Origin: Epiperipatus broadwayi | Lineage: Eukaryota > Onychophora > Udeonychophora > Euonychophora > Peripatidae | Assembly: GCA_028023455.1 (NCBI GenBank) | Contig: JAQFVV010000017.1 | Location: forward strand, 5,548,098-5,612,097 | DNA length: 64,000 bases | Direction of reading: 5' to 3' | Part shown: piece after piece, positions 10,831 to 22,065 of the stretch | How the letters are laid out: every line of letters begins with the position of its first letter | How positions within the stretch are numbered: position 1 is the stretch's first letter | Program-made: the position numbers and the translations under genes | The notes under the pieces: model-generated | The model's database searches: none | What the model saw: only the letters and a program-made list of their open reading frames with translations | What the model was told of the DNA's origin: nothing

Positions 10831-12126
10831 AACCTTTTAATAATATTATTTTCTTTTTGTGTTTTAAAATTTGTTCTATCTTTTTAATATTATATATTTT
10901 TTACTACTTATATATTTACATTATATCACATCTTTAAAATCTAATTATGCTAGAGATCTAATTTATATTTCGGTAGTAAATGTATGTAAATCATTTATCC
11001 ACTATGTGCAGGATTCCTAAGTCAGTCATTCATCCACATTTGTTTTAAAAAGATACATAAATTGTAAGACGAGTATGTGCATCTTACATCGTATAGTAAT
11101 TATGATCAAACCATTTAAATGCGTATACATTAAGTTAAGTCAATGCGTGTAAAAAGGATGGTATTATGTTATTCCTTGATATGTTTAAGTGTATGTTAAT
11201 GCACTATTTTAAAATATTATTAAACTGTGGAATAAATGCAGAAATGAGCATACACGTATGACCGAATATTTAATGATCTCATTATTTTTTTTATTATTAT
11301 TATTGCCTAATATCTACATCTGGGTATAGAACTCATAGCACTTCATCCAAACATTTTTTATGAATTAATTAAGGGAAATGGATTAAATAATTTATTTTCT
11401 TTTATTTATGTAATTGGTGATGGGAAAATGGGATTTAAAACATATTAATTGATATGTGTAATAAATATTTTATAACTTATTTAGTGGCATGCATTATATG
11501 TACAGTATTTTATTTCATTTCTGAAAATATGACACAAGTAAATATATTTCCGTGAGCGACTTTTTAAATTTCTTTTATATCACCTGAAATGAGAGGGCCG
11601 AGTCTAGCAAATGGAATACAACTTTATCAGGCCTTAGAGAGTTGTTATGTGTAAGGTAATGGGTTGGTGGTTATATATCCTTCCAGTCGGGGATTTTCTC
11701 TGTTTGGAAGTGGCGCCAAAGACATGTATTATTCACGCTCTTTCAAAGGTATGCAACCATTAACCTTTTGACATTCATTGGCATGATAATAAAATAACCA
11801 CGTTCAAGATCTTGCTGAATTTATAATCTGTTAATATAAATTAGATTAATGAATGTATATTTTTATTAAAATTAGTATTTATATATCACCCTAAGAGCTA
11901 CTATCATCTCATGTCTGATATGTACGCTAAAAGCTAGAATGGGGTTGAGGTTTGCCCGGTACAATATGTATATGTTAAACTAGAAAAAAAAAAAACACAA
12001 TTACTTCTCTATAAAGCTGCTTTAATATTTCAACTAGCAGACTGGTTTTCATCAGAAAGCACAGCAAAATGGCTATTTCCAGAATTTAAACACTAAAATA
12101 TTACAAACAGTTACTTATCAGATAAC
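10831..12126. other. AT-rich stretch without recognised features
   Basis: No coding signal or shared repeat was recognised. A slightly GC-richer patch lies at 11590-11760. Confidence 0.45.
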
Positions 12127-12140
12127 AAAACTAATTTCTA

Positions 12141-12253
12141 GTCTTGCGTTGTTAGCCGAGAGGTATCGCAGCCGCCATGCAAGCAAGTAGTTGGTTGCAG
12201 ACGGGTGTGGGTTCGCGTCCCGGCAGATGCTATGACATATGGAAAAAAAAAAA
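12141..12253 (+). mobile_element. tRNA-derived SINE with 14-bp target duplication
   Basis: It starts GTCTTGCGTTGTTAGCCGAG (A-box-like), has a B box GGGTTCGCGTCCCGGC around 12208-12223, then GATGCTATGACA and a poly-A tail. A 14-base direct repeat AAAACTAATTTCTA flanks it exactly (12127-12140 and 12254-12267), proving LINE-type target-primed insertion. It shares both ends with the copy at 20506 and has an extra ~35 bases between the boxes. It is not a working tRNA gene, because no acceptor stem pairs with the ends. Confidence 0.88.
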
Positions 12254-12267
12254 AAAACTAATTTCTA

Positions 12268-14599
12268 TAGGTTAAAAATCTTTACAAAACTTTGTATAAA
12301 AAATACAAAAAACCTCACAAAAAACAAAAAGTTTGAAAAAGATCATTATAGTGATATCAAGCTATAATTCCTGATAGCATATCCCAGATAAACATCCAGT
12401 ACTACCTCCAGTTCTCAAAGAAAATGGAATTTAGTAAAAAAAAAATCAATAATTAATTTATATTTAAGAGAATAAGATGAAAAGATAATTGAGCATCAAA
12501 CAACAGATTTATAACCTTAATATAATTTATTAATAATAATTTTGCTATTCAACATTTTATATTGTCCCTTCTAATAAAGCTACCATAACCATAATTCCGG
12601 GGGGGGGGGACAAATGAGGGGGGGGAAATACAAATAAAGAATGATATAATATAGGGGATTTGAACACAGATTTGTATTTATAATATTACAAATTAAGAAT
12701 GAAAAACCCCTTCCTCCCTTCAACCTACATGCACAAACAAAAAAAAAAAAAAATCTAAATCTAGTGTATTTATTAATTTAGATAAAAAATTATTATTATC
12801 TATTAATGAAAAGCAAGTATACATTTAAAAAAAATGCATATGTATATTTCAATAAATAAAGAATGCAAAAATAAAATCAATTTATATACATATATGTATG
12901 TACTTAGAAATTAATTAATTAGTCATGTATACATAAAAAGTAATCTTACTTCTCAGGGATTGTAGTCAGAAAACAGGTAAGCTTAGCCACACTGACTTGC
13001 CTTTTTTACAATACAATTTATTATGGCAATAAATGTCAGAACTCTTTCCAATAATTGGCTTTTTTTAGTCTATTCTTACTTTTTTCTTTCTTTTTCGTCA
13101 CTTGAGAAAAGCTCAGGGAGTTCAGCTAATTTCCTCATGTGTGCAACTACAAGACAGGGTTTATAATGGCCTGAGGATTAAAATTAGACTTATTCATCTA
13201 AGTATCTTATTAATAGGAAGGCATTTGGTGTTTAGCAACAAGAAACATGATGAGTAGGGCTAGCATATTTTGAAATGTTTATTCTTCCATTCAATTTATT
13301 TTTTTAGATTATAAATTATCATTCTGGTGATGGAATTTTCATTTCTATAGATTGGTAATATTTCAGTTTTGATAATATGAACTTCATTAATTTTGTAGTT
13401 TCAATCACCAGTAACTCAAAGTCTTTCAACCAGGGCATTAACAAAGTTCTTCACATCTATTTTTTTTTAAAAAAAAACAGCTTCTCAATCTCTTTTGCTT
13501 TTTTTATAATCACAGTCTTTTTATTTCTGTTTTTCAACCCCTGTTTATAGTTATTCACACAAAAGACAATTTTAAATCATTTATTGCTAGCCTTCTTCAT
13601 GTTATCTATATTTTCAATTTGATTAACATATAAACACTTTAATTAATGACCATTGTATAATTTCACAAACACAAAGACGTAAGTATTATAAGAAACAGGA
13701 TATTTAATCATTACAAATTTTCAAAATGTCTTTTCTGTAATTTTGATAGAATAAAGACAAAAACAAGATTCTTCTCTTCAAAAATAATATATATATAACA
13801 GATATTAAATTTTTTGCTAATTACATCATGCCATTAGTTTATTCAGTTTGTTTTTCTATTTCATTAATTAAACCATATACATTTAAAATATAAAGAAGAA
13901 AAAAACGTAAGTAATATTATATATTAACAAAAATAACAGAGAAAATATAAAGATATTCTTTAAACAAAAAAATAAAATTCTTACTGTTAAAATTTTATTG
14001 CGTTAAATAATTACAGAGACATGAGGGAAAAAATAATTGAACTATTTTAAAATACAATTAGTTGTCAGCAAATGATTATTAATAAAAGCTGAATTATTTT
14101 ATATAAGGCAAATATTGTTATTGCATAACTTTATAGACTATATCCAACGACTGTTTTTTTTCATTTCCATTATATTTTTCATCAGATTCATATTTTCATT
14201 TGTAAAAATTCTCTTGAATTAGAATTATTTGAAGAGCATATGCATATTTCAAGATGGGAAGTAATATAAATCCTGAAGGACTGATTTTAGTAATAAAGAT
14301 ATAGTAAACTTTTACTACATAATACTTTTATTAAGTGGTTTTAAATTATATATAAAAATAGTGTTAAAAAATGAGAAAAAAAAACCCCATCAAATTAAGA
14401 AAAAAAGTTTTAATAAATGGCCATTAGAATTTGCTATCAGATTCGGGTTATAAAATATCCATTTATAACTTTCATATGAATTAATGTGCCTGTATATGCA
14501 ATAATTCTTTTGACATAGACTTTTATAAATATCATAATTTAGTTTATGCTAAAAAAAAAAAAAGATTTTTTTTTCCAATATAGAAAAATTTATGAAATA
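12268..14599. other. AT-rich stretch; two G-runs
   Basis: The only marked feature is a pair of G-runs on the plus strand at 12599-12609 and 12618-12625, separated by ACAAATGA. Otherwise there are A/T tracts and scattered short frames without resemblance to known proteins. Confidence 0.45.
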
Positions 14600-14875
14600 A
14601 CATGGAGGGATTGAAAACAAAATACATGGGTGAGAGAACAAACAGATATTACTGACTCCATTGAAAGAATTAAGAAACTGAATAGCAACTGGGCTGGATA
14701 TATTATTGAAAGAGATGACAATGTGGAAGCAGATGAAGTCTTAAATAGGATTCCAAGAGACTGTAGGAGAGTGTTCAGAGCTTGATAAAACTGAATTAAG
14801 CTTGAATTCTTCCTGCAGAGAATTAATAATGGAATTTGGAAAATGCTGTTCTTTGGTGCATTCTTTTATTTGTAA
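14600..14875 (+). pseudogene. LINE 3' fragment (C-terminal tail of a non-LTR retrotransposon protein)
   Basis: The frame around 14605-14784 reads TWVREQTDITDSIERIKK, then WAGYIIERDDN and LNRIPRD. This matches the tail of RTE-like LINE proteins, whose usual pattern is W-x-R-x-x-T-x-V...KW-x-WAGHIAR...W-x-PRD. Sequence after the stop still resembles the very end of such proteins in another frame. The same tail occurs at 40590-40900 with similar wording, so the two belong to one LINE family. It is 5'-truncated, as is common for LINEs, and carries stop codons. Confidence 0.75.
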
Positions 14876-15380
14876 TTAAGAAACTGATAAAAAATGAACT
14901 TATATTTCCTTTTATTAAAAATTTATTACCTTATCCTATTGTATATTTTATAATAATTATTAAATTACTATGATATTAATTATTTGAAACAAAAAATTTT
15001 CATTACCTTACTTTTAAATGTTTCTAAGAATGAGTTTCATTGAATAACTATTCAAAATGTTTTCATTGGTAGGGTAACGGGATATATATACATTACATTT
15101 AAATTTTAGTACTTAAATTTTTTTTTTTGTAAATATCTAATAATGAATTAAAAAACACAGACGTTCAAAATGCACAAATAATGAGTTATTAATTTATTAG
15201 TAAGTTTCATTTAAATATTGAAATAAAATAAGCTTAAAAAAATTATAGAATCGAAGCAAAGATTCTAATCTTTTAATAAATATAATAAAAACCTTTAATT
15301 TTAAAAAAATAACGAAGAGAGTTTTTAACAAAAATAAAATTACAAACAGATCCTTAGGGCAAAATGACCATTAAAAAGAT
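14876..15380. other. AT-rich stretch without recognised features
   Basis: There is no coding signal. Poly-T and poly-A tracts are present. Confidence 0.45.
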
Positions 15381-15399
15381 TACGAAATAAATAAGAGTC

Positions 15400-15835
15400 G
15401 AGAAATAGAAACAAAAGACTTGCTTTTTACGCCCAAGATATATACACAGACCACAGAGGAAAATCTACTTAATTTATCAGATGGATCCGCACATTCCTAG
15501 AAAAGATGCTTCAGGACTATAAAAGGAAAAATTCAAAAGAAATAATTAATTAGAAGATTAGAATTTTGAATTCATTTGTCATTGCTGAAAAGTAAAAAAA
15601 AAGTTATTGTCGCAGTTACCAAAACTGTAATCTGTTTTAATCACGCTTCCCTCGGACCAGCCGGCCGAAGACAGCTTTCATCTCCATGGATCCCAGGATT
15701 GAACCACTGGTAACGGCTTCAGAAATCATCGTAAAGCTTCATACATCGTCCGCAAGAAATGGCCCTTGCGTAAACTCAGATCTTCGTTGCGAAGAAACGA
15801 TCCCAGAGAAAGGAAAGTATAAATTATAAGTGATA
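15400..15835 (+). mobile_element. Possible LTR fragment with TATA box
   Basis: CAGATGGATCCGCA at about 15478 precedes a TATA box GACTATAAAAGG at 15516-15527 by some 40 bases, followed by a GC-richer segment (15610-15820). The same CAGATGGATCCGCA motif occurs at about 25677, again shortly before a TATA-like block. This suggests two relics of one LTR family. Ends were not found. Confidence 0.35.
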
Positions 15836-15917
15836 CAAATGAAATATAACCTCTCTTTAATTTAAAATCTTCGAACTTTATTTTCCTTTAAATAATATTT
15901 AAAGCGCAGTCGATATT

Positions 15918-16100
15918 GAAATAATTGAGAGAGTGCAAATTTCTCAAGCGCTTATGACTGGCTTGGATATATATAAAGACAAGTAAAGAAGAGAGTGGAA
16001 CTGCTCTTTTCTTATTAAATTCTCTGTCCCAGTGCTTAAGATTTGATTGGCTGGTTGTAGTCATAAGTGCTTGAGAAATTTGCACTCTCTCAATTATTTC
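15918..16100. mobile_element. MITE, 183 bp, with 41-bp terminal inverted repeats
   Basis: Left arm 15918-15958 (GAAATAATTGAGAGAGTGCA...) and right arm 16060-16100 are inverted copies with one mismatch. The interior is about 100 bases and has no coding capacity. A 13-base direct repeat TTTCCTTTAAATA lies at 15882-15894 and 16097-16109; it overlaps the right arm and sits 23 bases outside the left one, so its relation to insertion is unclear. The small reading frame running across it is not a gene. Confidence 0.85.
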
Positions 16101-17040
16101 CTTTAAATATGAACTATAGACTTTCTTTCCTGATCAAACCTGAACATTATTTTTTATAAACTTGGCAATTTTAAAAGTCTTATCTAAAGTTTAAATGTAA
16201 TCTTTTTTTAAAAAAAGGCACTACATTTTTTTTATTTATGCTTAGTATAAGGTCTGTTTGTAATAGGGTAGGAGGTTGCGATTGCAAACGAATTTAAAGA
16301 TAAAATCAAACACGTATCATTATTTGTGCATTATTAGATTCTAAAAATAGGTCAAAACTATTATTTGATGTAAAAATAATTTTAAAATAAGTTAAATACC
16401 CTAAACTAAATATTTTTTTTAATAAAGTAAATTATTAAATTGACAAATTTAAGTTGAGTGTAGATGGCTGCTTAGACTCGGTAAAGTATATTTTAGTTTA
16501 AAGGGGTTTTGATTTTGGACTACTTGTTTCATAGTTGTGTCAATGCTGGTGGAGGGATATATGGATGTTTATATCTATGTAATGTGAAGTGTGTTAGCAT
16601 ACAGGGCAATGTGCCCAACTGAATGCATGATCCCAAAGAGGTAGTCACTGCGTTGAAATGGACGTGGAGTACTTCCCACAACATTGACCCCTTTCAGCTC
16701 TATGGATAGGGACTATAAGTCAGAAAGATAGACCGCTCTCCCATCCATATGTAGCGTTTTCTCTTTATTATTTTATATGCATGATTCCTTCGCCAGACAG
16801 ACGTACATTCCTATACTGGACGAAGTTCATGTTCTTCAAATGATATCACGCTGTCAGATGCACATTCCTGTCAGCGTGTTTTTATGCTAACATGTTCACA
16901 TTGCATTGGTTGCAGATATATATATCGGGAAGCGAGCGTTAGTGTGGCTGCGGAGTTTTAGCCTGGAATCAAATGTTTTGAAAATCTTTTAAGTGCGTCG
17001 GCTAGGTGGCCTACCTATGCTAAACATTCTGAGATTAAAA
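16101..17040. other. Unassigned; GC-richer patch at 16470-17010
   Basis: 16470-17010 is less AT-rich and non-coding on both strands as far as can be read. It may be an LTR or other element relic. No termini were recognised. Confidence 0.3.
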
Positions 17041-17046
17041 ATTAAA

Positions 17047-17093
17047 GATGATGATGATGATAATAATAATAATAATGATGATGATGATGATGA
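17047..17093 (+). repeat. GAT/AAT trinucleotide microsatellite
   Basis: (GAT)n changes to (AAT)n and back to (GAT)n over about 47 bases. Confidence 0.95.
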
Positions 17094-17693
17094 AACATAA
17101 AGTCTAATTTTTTTATAGTAATTATTTTTCAGGTTTGTGTGCTGTCACCTATATATATGTGAATAAAATCTTTTGCGTTATTACGTTATTAGTACTGGCA
17201 GTGATCTAGTTCATTTTTTTTAATCTTTATTAAAAATGTATTTTAATAAATATGTTTTAAACCTCTGCTACTCCATGAACTAGTGGCATGGGCTGACGGT
17301 CGTAATAAAATATATATGTAAAAGTTGGATCTTTAACAGCGCGTATCTGCCTACTATATAAATTTTCCAGGTTCCAATAGCCTGGTGGCACCCTGTACAG
17401 CAGATACGGTGAGACCTCTGATCCACCCTCAGTTATAGTATTAAAGATACAATCAACCCTTTCTCAAACAGTAAGATGTATAAAATTAATAAGAAGTGTA
17501 ATATACTCTAATTATACATTTTCATTATTATATTGACAACAGCATATATCACATGATTACCATTTCCTATGCTTGCTCATAACTGTTATTAAAGCAGGAA
17601 AAACTCTCCATACAGTAGTGCCACTCAGTGCAAGCCAGAGTAATCAATGGATGCCAGAAGGCTTGTGCATAAAATCCATATCTAATGCCTACT

Positions 17694-17754
17694 CATCCAA
17701 TATCCCCAGACTAGTTTCTGGCTTATGCCTTCATCAGTGAGAAGTTTTGGATCT
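17694..17754 (-). ncRNA. Type I hammerhead ribozyme-like motif, intact core
   Basis: On the minus strand, from 17754 downward: stem I 5' arm ATCCAA-AAC-TTCTCA, core CTGATGA, stem II GGC-ATAA-GCC inside an A/A mismatch, core GAAA, stem III ACT/AGT with no loop, then C17 and the stem I 3' arm TGGGGA-TA-TTGGAT. All core positions (C3 U4 G5 A6, G8 A9, G12 A13 A14, A15.1-U16.1, C17) are present. Stem I pairs 6 bp (two wobbles), a 3x2 internal loop, then 6 bp. Expected cleavage is between 17709 and 17708. The loop-less palindromic stem III implies pairing of two ribozymes. The A/A at 10.1/11.1, usually G-C, is the main doubt about activity. Confidence 0.72.
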
Positions 17755-18277
17755 GAAAGCACTGCTCCTAGATTGTAGGGTTTAATACAACCCTCCAGAT
17801 ACCACCTTTTATCTATACTTAACTACAAAACTATGAAAATAAAATTGAAAACACAATAATATTTTCAATCTAAGCTCATTAGTTCATATAGTCATATGGG
17901 TCTGAACTCAGTTCATTACCCATACATTTTGGTGTCTTTGGTTCTTTAATTACTCTGGCTTGCACTGAGTGGCACTACTGTATGGAGAGTTTTGCCTGTT
18001 TTAATAACAATTATGAGCAAGCATAGAAAATGGTGATCACGTGATGTTTAGTGGTTTAATACCAATCCTGCCTAATAGAATAGTGGTGGCCATGGTTATT
18101 AAAGAACCAGACACCAAAATGTATGGGTACTGAACTGAGTGCAGATATAAGCCAATGAGCTTAGAATGAAAATATTGTGTTTTCAATTTTATTCTCATAG
18201 TTTTGTAGTTAAGTAGAGATAAAAGATGGCTGCTGGAGGGTTGCATTAGATCCTAAGATCTATGTGTAGTGCACTCA

Positions 18278-18338
18278 CATCCAAGGCTCCTCACTGACAA
18301 AGGCCACAAGCCAGAAACTAGTCTGGGGATATTGGATG
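18278..18338 (+). ncRNA. Type I hammerhead-like motif, one core base changed
   Basis: CATCCAA-GGC-TCCTCA precedes the core CTGACAA, followed by stem II GGC-CACAA-GCC, GAAA, ACTAGTC and TGGGGA-TA-TTGGATG. Stem I pairs 6 bp with one wobble, then 7 bp past a 3x2 loop. Core position G8 is A, which should abolish cleavage (site 18323/18324). It is otherwise the same fold as the minus-strand copy at 17694-17754. Confidence 0.68.
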
Positions 18339-18412
18339 AGTAGGCACTAGCCTTCTGGCATCCATTGATTACTCTGGCTTGCACTGAGTGGCACTACTGT
18401 ATGGAGACTTTT

Positions 18413-20478
18413 TTATAGGAAGAAGTAGTTATGTTGTTATATGTTCATCATTCACAGATTTGTAGATCACAAAGGCATTTGAAAAAATAAATAAATCTTA
18501 ATTCTTTATGTGCAATATAATTTAAAATAATTATTTTTTGTTAGCATATTAATGAAGCTACAAGCAGAAAATGTTTTTAAAAAAAATCAGTGAAATGTAT
18601 TATCACATAATAAACTGTAGTTCATTAATGCTACCTGTAAAACTATAAACACCAATAAAAAAATAACCATTCATATTTTTAATAATATTTATAATAATTG
18701 AAAGGATAGTTGTTTAGAAATATTGTAAAATTCAAAAACCACAAGTGTTTAATTACTATTCAATACAATAATCCTAAATCATGGGGAAAATCTATATTTA
18801 TATATAAATGCTAATTATATAATGTCAATATGTATAAAAGAATATATATATCAACAAGTTAGAATATTTAAATATTATTAAAGAACAAAAGTAATATTTG
18901 TCTTTACTATTTTCTTTTTGTACTCCACCAGAGACTATGTACCTGCACACGTAGTACTTAAATATTTATAGTTTTTCATTTTTAATCTTTACTTACAATG
19001 CATGCAAACATATACACTCACGCACAGTGTAAACCTTATACACACATAAAACAAACTCAGCGCGCACAATTATATATACATTCTAAACATACACACACAA
19101 TTTAAATTTTTAATTTGTTCATTTATTTTCATCACTTGAAAAACTGCAATTTTTTGATAAAAATAGAAAAATCGATTAAAATAGAAAAAGGCTATATAAT
19201 AGATCAGATACTGATAATACCACAGCTCAACATATTCAGATAATAAATGGAAGATATAAAATAATTAAATACATTCAAGTTAGCTCAAGATAGCACTTAG
19301 AGAGAATACATAATTTGATAGTCAAGATGAGGCCAGATGCTATGAAAGTAACGAACTACAAACTTATTGGAATAAATATTAAATGTCGGCTGCCTTACTG
19401 CCCCCACCCTTCCAAATCAATGTATTTTAATTAAAAGCAGAATTTATCAGCAAAGAAAAGTAAATGAAACTCAAAAGACTCGTGTTTGAAAACTTAATCA
19501 AAATATTTAACATCGTCTTGTCCTTTTAATGCTTTCATAATTTCAAAATTCGAAAACTGTAATTTAGCACCTGTGGTCTTTGATTCGTACAAAACCAGAG
19601 ATGCTATCACACAACTCATCTCTGTAGGCTCATGTGGTATATAGAGAAGTGAAAAGAGTTACAATCCTCTAGTGTCCATTATAATTACAACAAAAGTTAA
19701 CTCTCTGGAGACTGCTTCTGCCACCTGTGCTCTTTTTTTTTCTTTCTTAACAACCGCACAGGATTATTTAATATTTCCAATTAGCTTTCTATTGTGCTGA
19801 TAATAATACTTACAGATCAACGGATAACAGTCTGAATGTTGGTTTTAGAGTCAGATTTTTTTTTTCAATGAGAATAGAAGGTCCGATTTTAGCAATACTC
19901 AGTACAAACAATAGAAGTTAATAAGAAATATTTGAAATCATTTGCATAAATGAATTGTGCATATGAATTATTCACTTTCCACAAAAGAACATTATTACTC
20001 TTCTTATTACTTGACAAGAATTAGATTTAAATCAAGATTTAATGCGATCAAAAATATGACACCTTTACAAGGGGTGAAAAAAATGAACCGATATAATTAT
20101 TTAGCTATAATTTTTACGATTAATAATAAAATTGTGAGATGAAATTTGATTTTAAAATAGTATAATATATATTTTTAAAAAAATCAGATAACTACTTCAA
20201 AAAAAAAAAAACAATTTTTCTGAAGATAACTTCATTCAATACACTTTTTAAAAAAAGGTTTCCAATAGAAAACTTAATTAAAGTAAGTAATACTACATAC
20301 ACACGAAAATTGAAGCTAATTGAAGGCATAAATTGCATGAAAAAATAGATAATAAATATCAAAATTTTAAAAGATTACACTTTTATGCAGGTATTTCCCC
20401 TAAAGTATATTTTTTTAAAAAAAAAATCGGATACATTCACAGATATTCATTGCTGCTTGATGTAAGCTAAATGACTAT
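18413..20478. other. AT-rich stretch without recognised features
   Basis: No shared repeat or coding resemblance was found. The short frames are AT-driven. Confidence 0.45.
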
Positions 20479-20505
20479 AAAAAAAGAAAAAGGCAAGAAA
20501 AAGGC

Positions 20506-20579
20506 GTCTTGCATTGGTGGTCGAGAGGTCAGCGCGGGTGAGGGTTCGCGTCCCGGCCGATGCTATGACACTTTAAAAA
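20506..20579 (+). mobile_element. tRNA-derived SINE (short form) with target duplication
   Basis: It starts GTCTTGCATTGGTGGTCGAG, has the B box GGGTTCGCGTCCCGGC and ends GATGCTATGACACTTT. It shares both ends with the SINE at 12141. A direct repeat AAGAAAAAGGC flanks it (20495-20505 and 20580-20590), extendable in A-rich sequence. About 35 bases between the A-box and B-box regions, present at 12141, are absent here. The open frame across this region is incidental. Confidence 0.85.
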
Positions 20580-20590
20580 AAGAAAAAGGC

Positions 20591-21402
20591 TCTAAAACAT
20601 CTTTCATAATATATCATATGGAATTCATAACATCGTGTGTTTCTGTTAGTCATTTCATATTCAGCACATTATGATTATTTTACTATTTTTTTTTGTATTT
20701 TTATATTGGACTATTTCCATCTTCTAATATGTGTATTGAATGTCTTTAGAAAAATTTAACTTTATTTAAATATTCCAAATACATTCAACTGTTAGTAATA
20801 GCACATCAAACAGGTTAGTAAAATTGTCATGATTAACAAAAACAAATGATGAAATGAATATAAATATGGTTTTGAGAAGGAAAAAAAAACACTTTTGCTT
20901 TGTTTTCTTTCTTTGCAGAAAAAAAAACACTATTAATATGAAATAGGTATGAATTTTTCAGATTTCAAAAATATATCTTTTATCCCCTCATAAATCCAAC
21001 TGTGTTAAGATAATAATAATAATAAAAAATAGGCAGTTCATTATATTAAGCTTATTAATTTATAAATATTTAATGAATATTCTTTTTTTTTCTTTAATTT
21101 TATTTATAAAAGTGTGAATAAATTTATTTATTTAGTGAAATTTTTTGTTTGAATATTCCAAATTTTTGAATAATGATTATTTGGTTTAATGATTTTGTAT
21201 CTTTATATACAAAACTTTAATATTCTGCTATTATTAGTAATACGAAAATCACTGTAACAGAGAACAAAACAAATTAAACAGATGTCATAATCATGGTTGT
21301 CAATAAATTTGAAAGTTACTTTATGTTTACTTTTATGGTAAACTTCAAACTTATTGACAATCTTGATTATGACACACCTCAAAAATATACTCAGTCTATT
21401 TC
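20591..21402. other. AT-rich stretch without recognised features
   Basis: Nothing is recognised. Poly-T and poly-A tracts are frequent. Confidence 0.45.
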
Positions 21403-22065
21403 AGGGGTGGGCAATGGTTTTGGCTTGGGGGCCACTTTGTGGAAGCAGAGGGCCGCACCTTTTAAAATGATTGCATTCATTTCAGAAAAGGTATAAATTG
21501 TACCATAAAAATCAATAAATATAAATTAAATAAAATAGTAGCAGTTTTATTCAATTTATTTATTGTGCTAATTTCATATCATCTATAGCTGCAAGCACAT
21601 TTAATTTTAGAATCAGTTTAATAAGACAAATGTATCCTATCACACTTTTCTACAATTCTTTTGAAATGAATGAGATTGCTTGTTGAGATTCTCATCACAA
21701 CCTGCAAAATAATGTCTGTCAAAGAGCATCTATATTTACTCTTGTTGATCTCCAAGCAACTTTGCTCACAAATATATGTAGACACAAATATAGAGAACAT
21801 TTTCCCAACATATTTCTTCATACATGGAAAATTTTTCAGCAAACAAAGATTTGTAAAAGACAACTAATGCCACAGCATTAAACATTTCTTTCACAATGTG
21901 ATCTGACTGCCTGTCAATAAGTTCAAGCTGCAGCTCCTCAGGTGCTGTGTGAATATCAGCAGTGACGGGATAAGAGAGCAAAGTGAATTTAGGCTCAATT
22001 TTCTTAAAGTCTGAAATCTTCTTGTGACTTTGTCCTCCAAACTCTAATCCCTAACCTAAGCAGAA
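21403..22065 (-). pseudogene. hAT transposase 3' relic (GTF2IRD2-like lineage) with its terminal repeat
   Basis: The left end CAGGGGTGGGCAATGG at 21403 is the classic terminus of a hAT subgroup, followed by the GGGCCAC...GGGCCGCACC subterminal block. Minus-strand coding from about 22060 down to 21620 includes PEELQLELIDRQSDHIVKEM, then a YPVTADI segment upstream and NKSKYRCSLTD with ILQVVMRIST near the end. These match the C-terminal third of transposases related to GTF2IRD2/ZBED-type domesticated proteins. Frames change at least twice, so it is dead. The 5' part and the other terminus are not present, giving a truncated copy unrelated to the hAT at 9222. Confidence 0.8.

Larger units (their letters stand above)
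17545..18412. mobile_element. Hammerhead-ribozyme element, inverted pair of copies
   Basis: Two copies of one repeat are joined head to head. The right copy (17949-18412, plus) reads tail, body, hammerhead, tail: the tail block ATTACTCTGGCTTGCACTGA occurs at 17949 and again at 18368, a period of 419. The left copy (about 17545-17948, minus) is tail, hammerhead and body in reverse. Body parts facing each other include the CACCAAAATGTATGGGTA block. Related copies lie at 35366-35610, 38222-38526 and 39450-40056. No protein is encoded. Repeated ends around a ribozyme are the layout of animal retrozymes and of Penelope-like element termini; the assignment is by structure, not by homology to a named element. 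Confidence 0.8.

Noticed and set aside
12141-12240. Functional tRNA gene
   Set aside because: The B box is good, but there is no acceptor stem, an oversized middle, a poly-A tail and a target duplication; it is a SINE.
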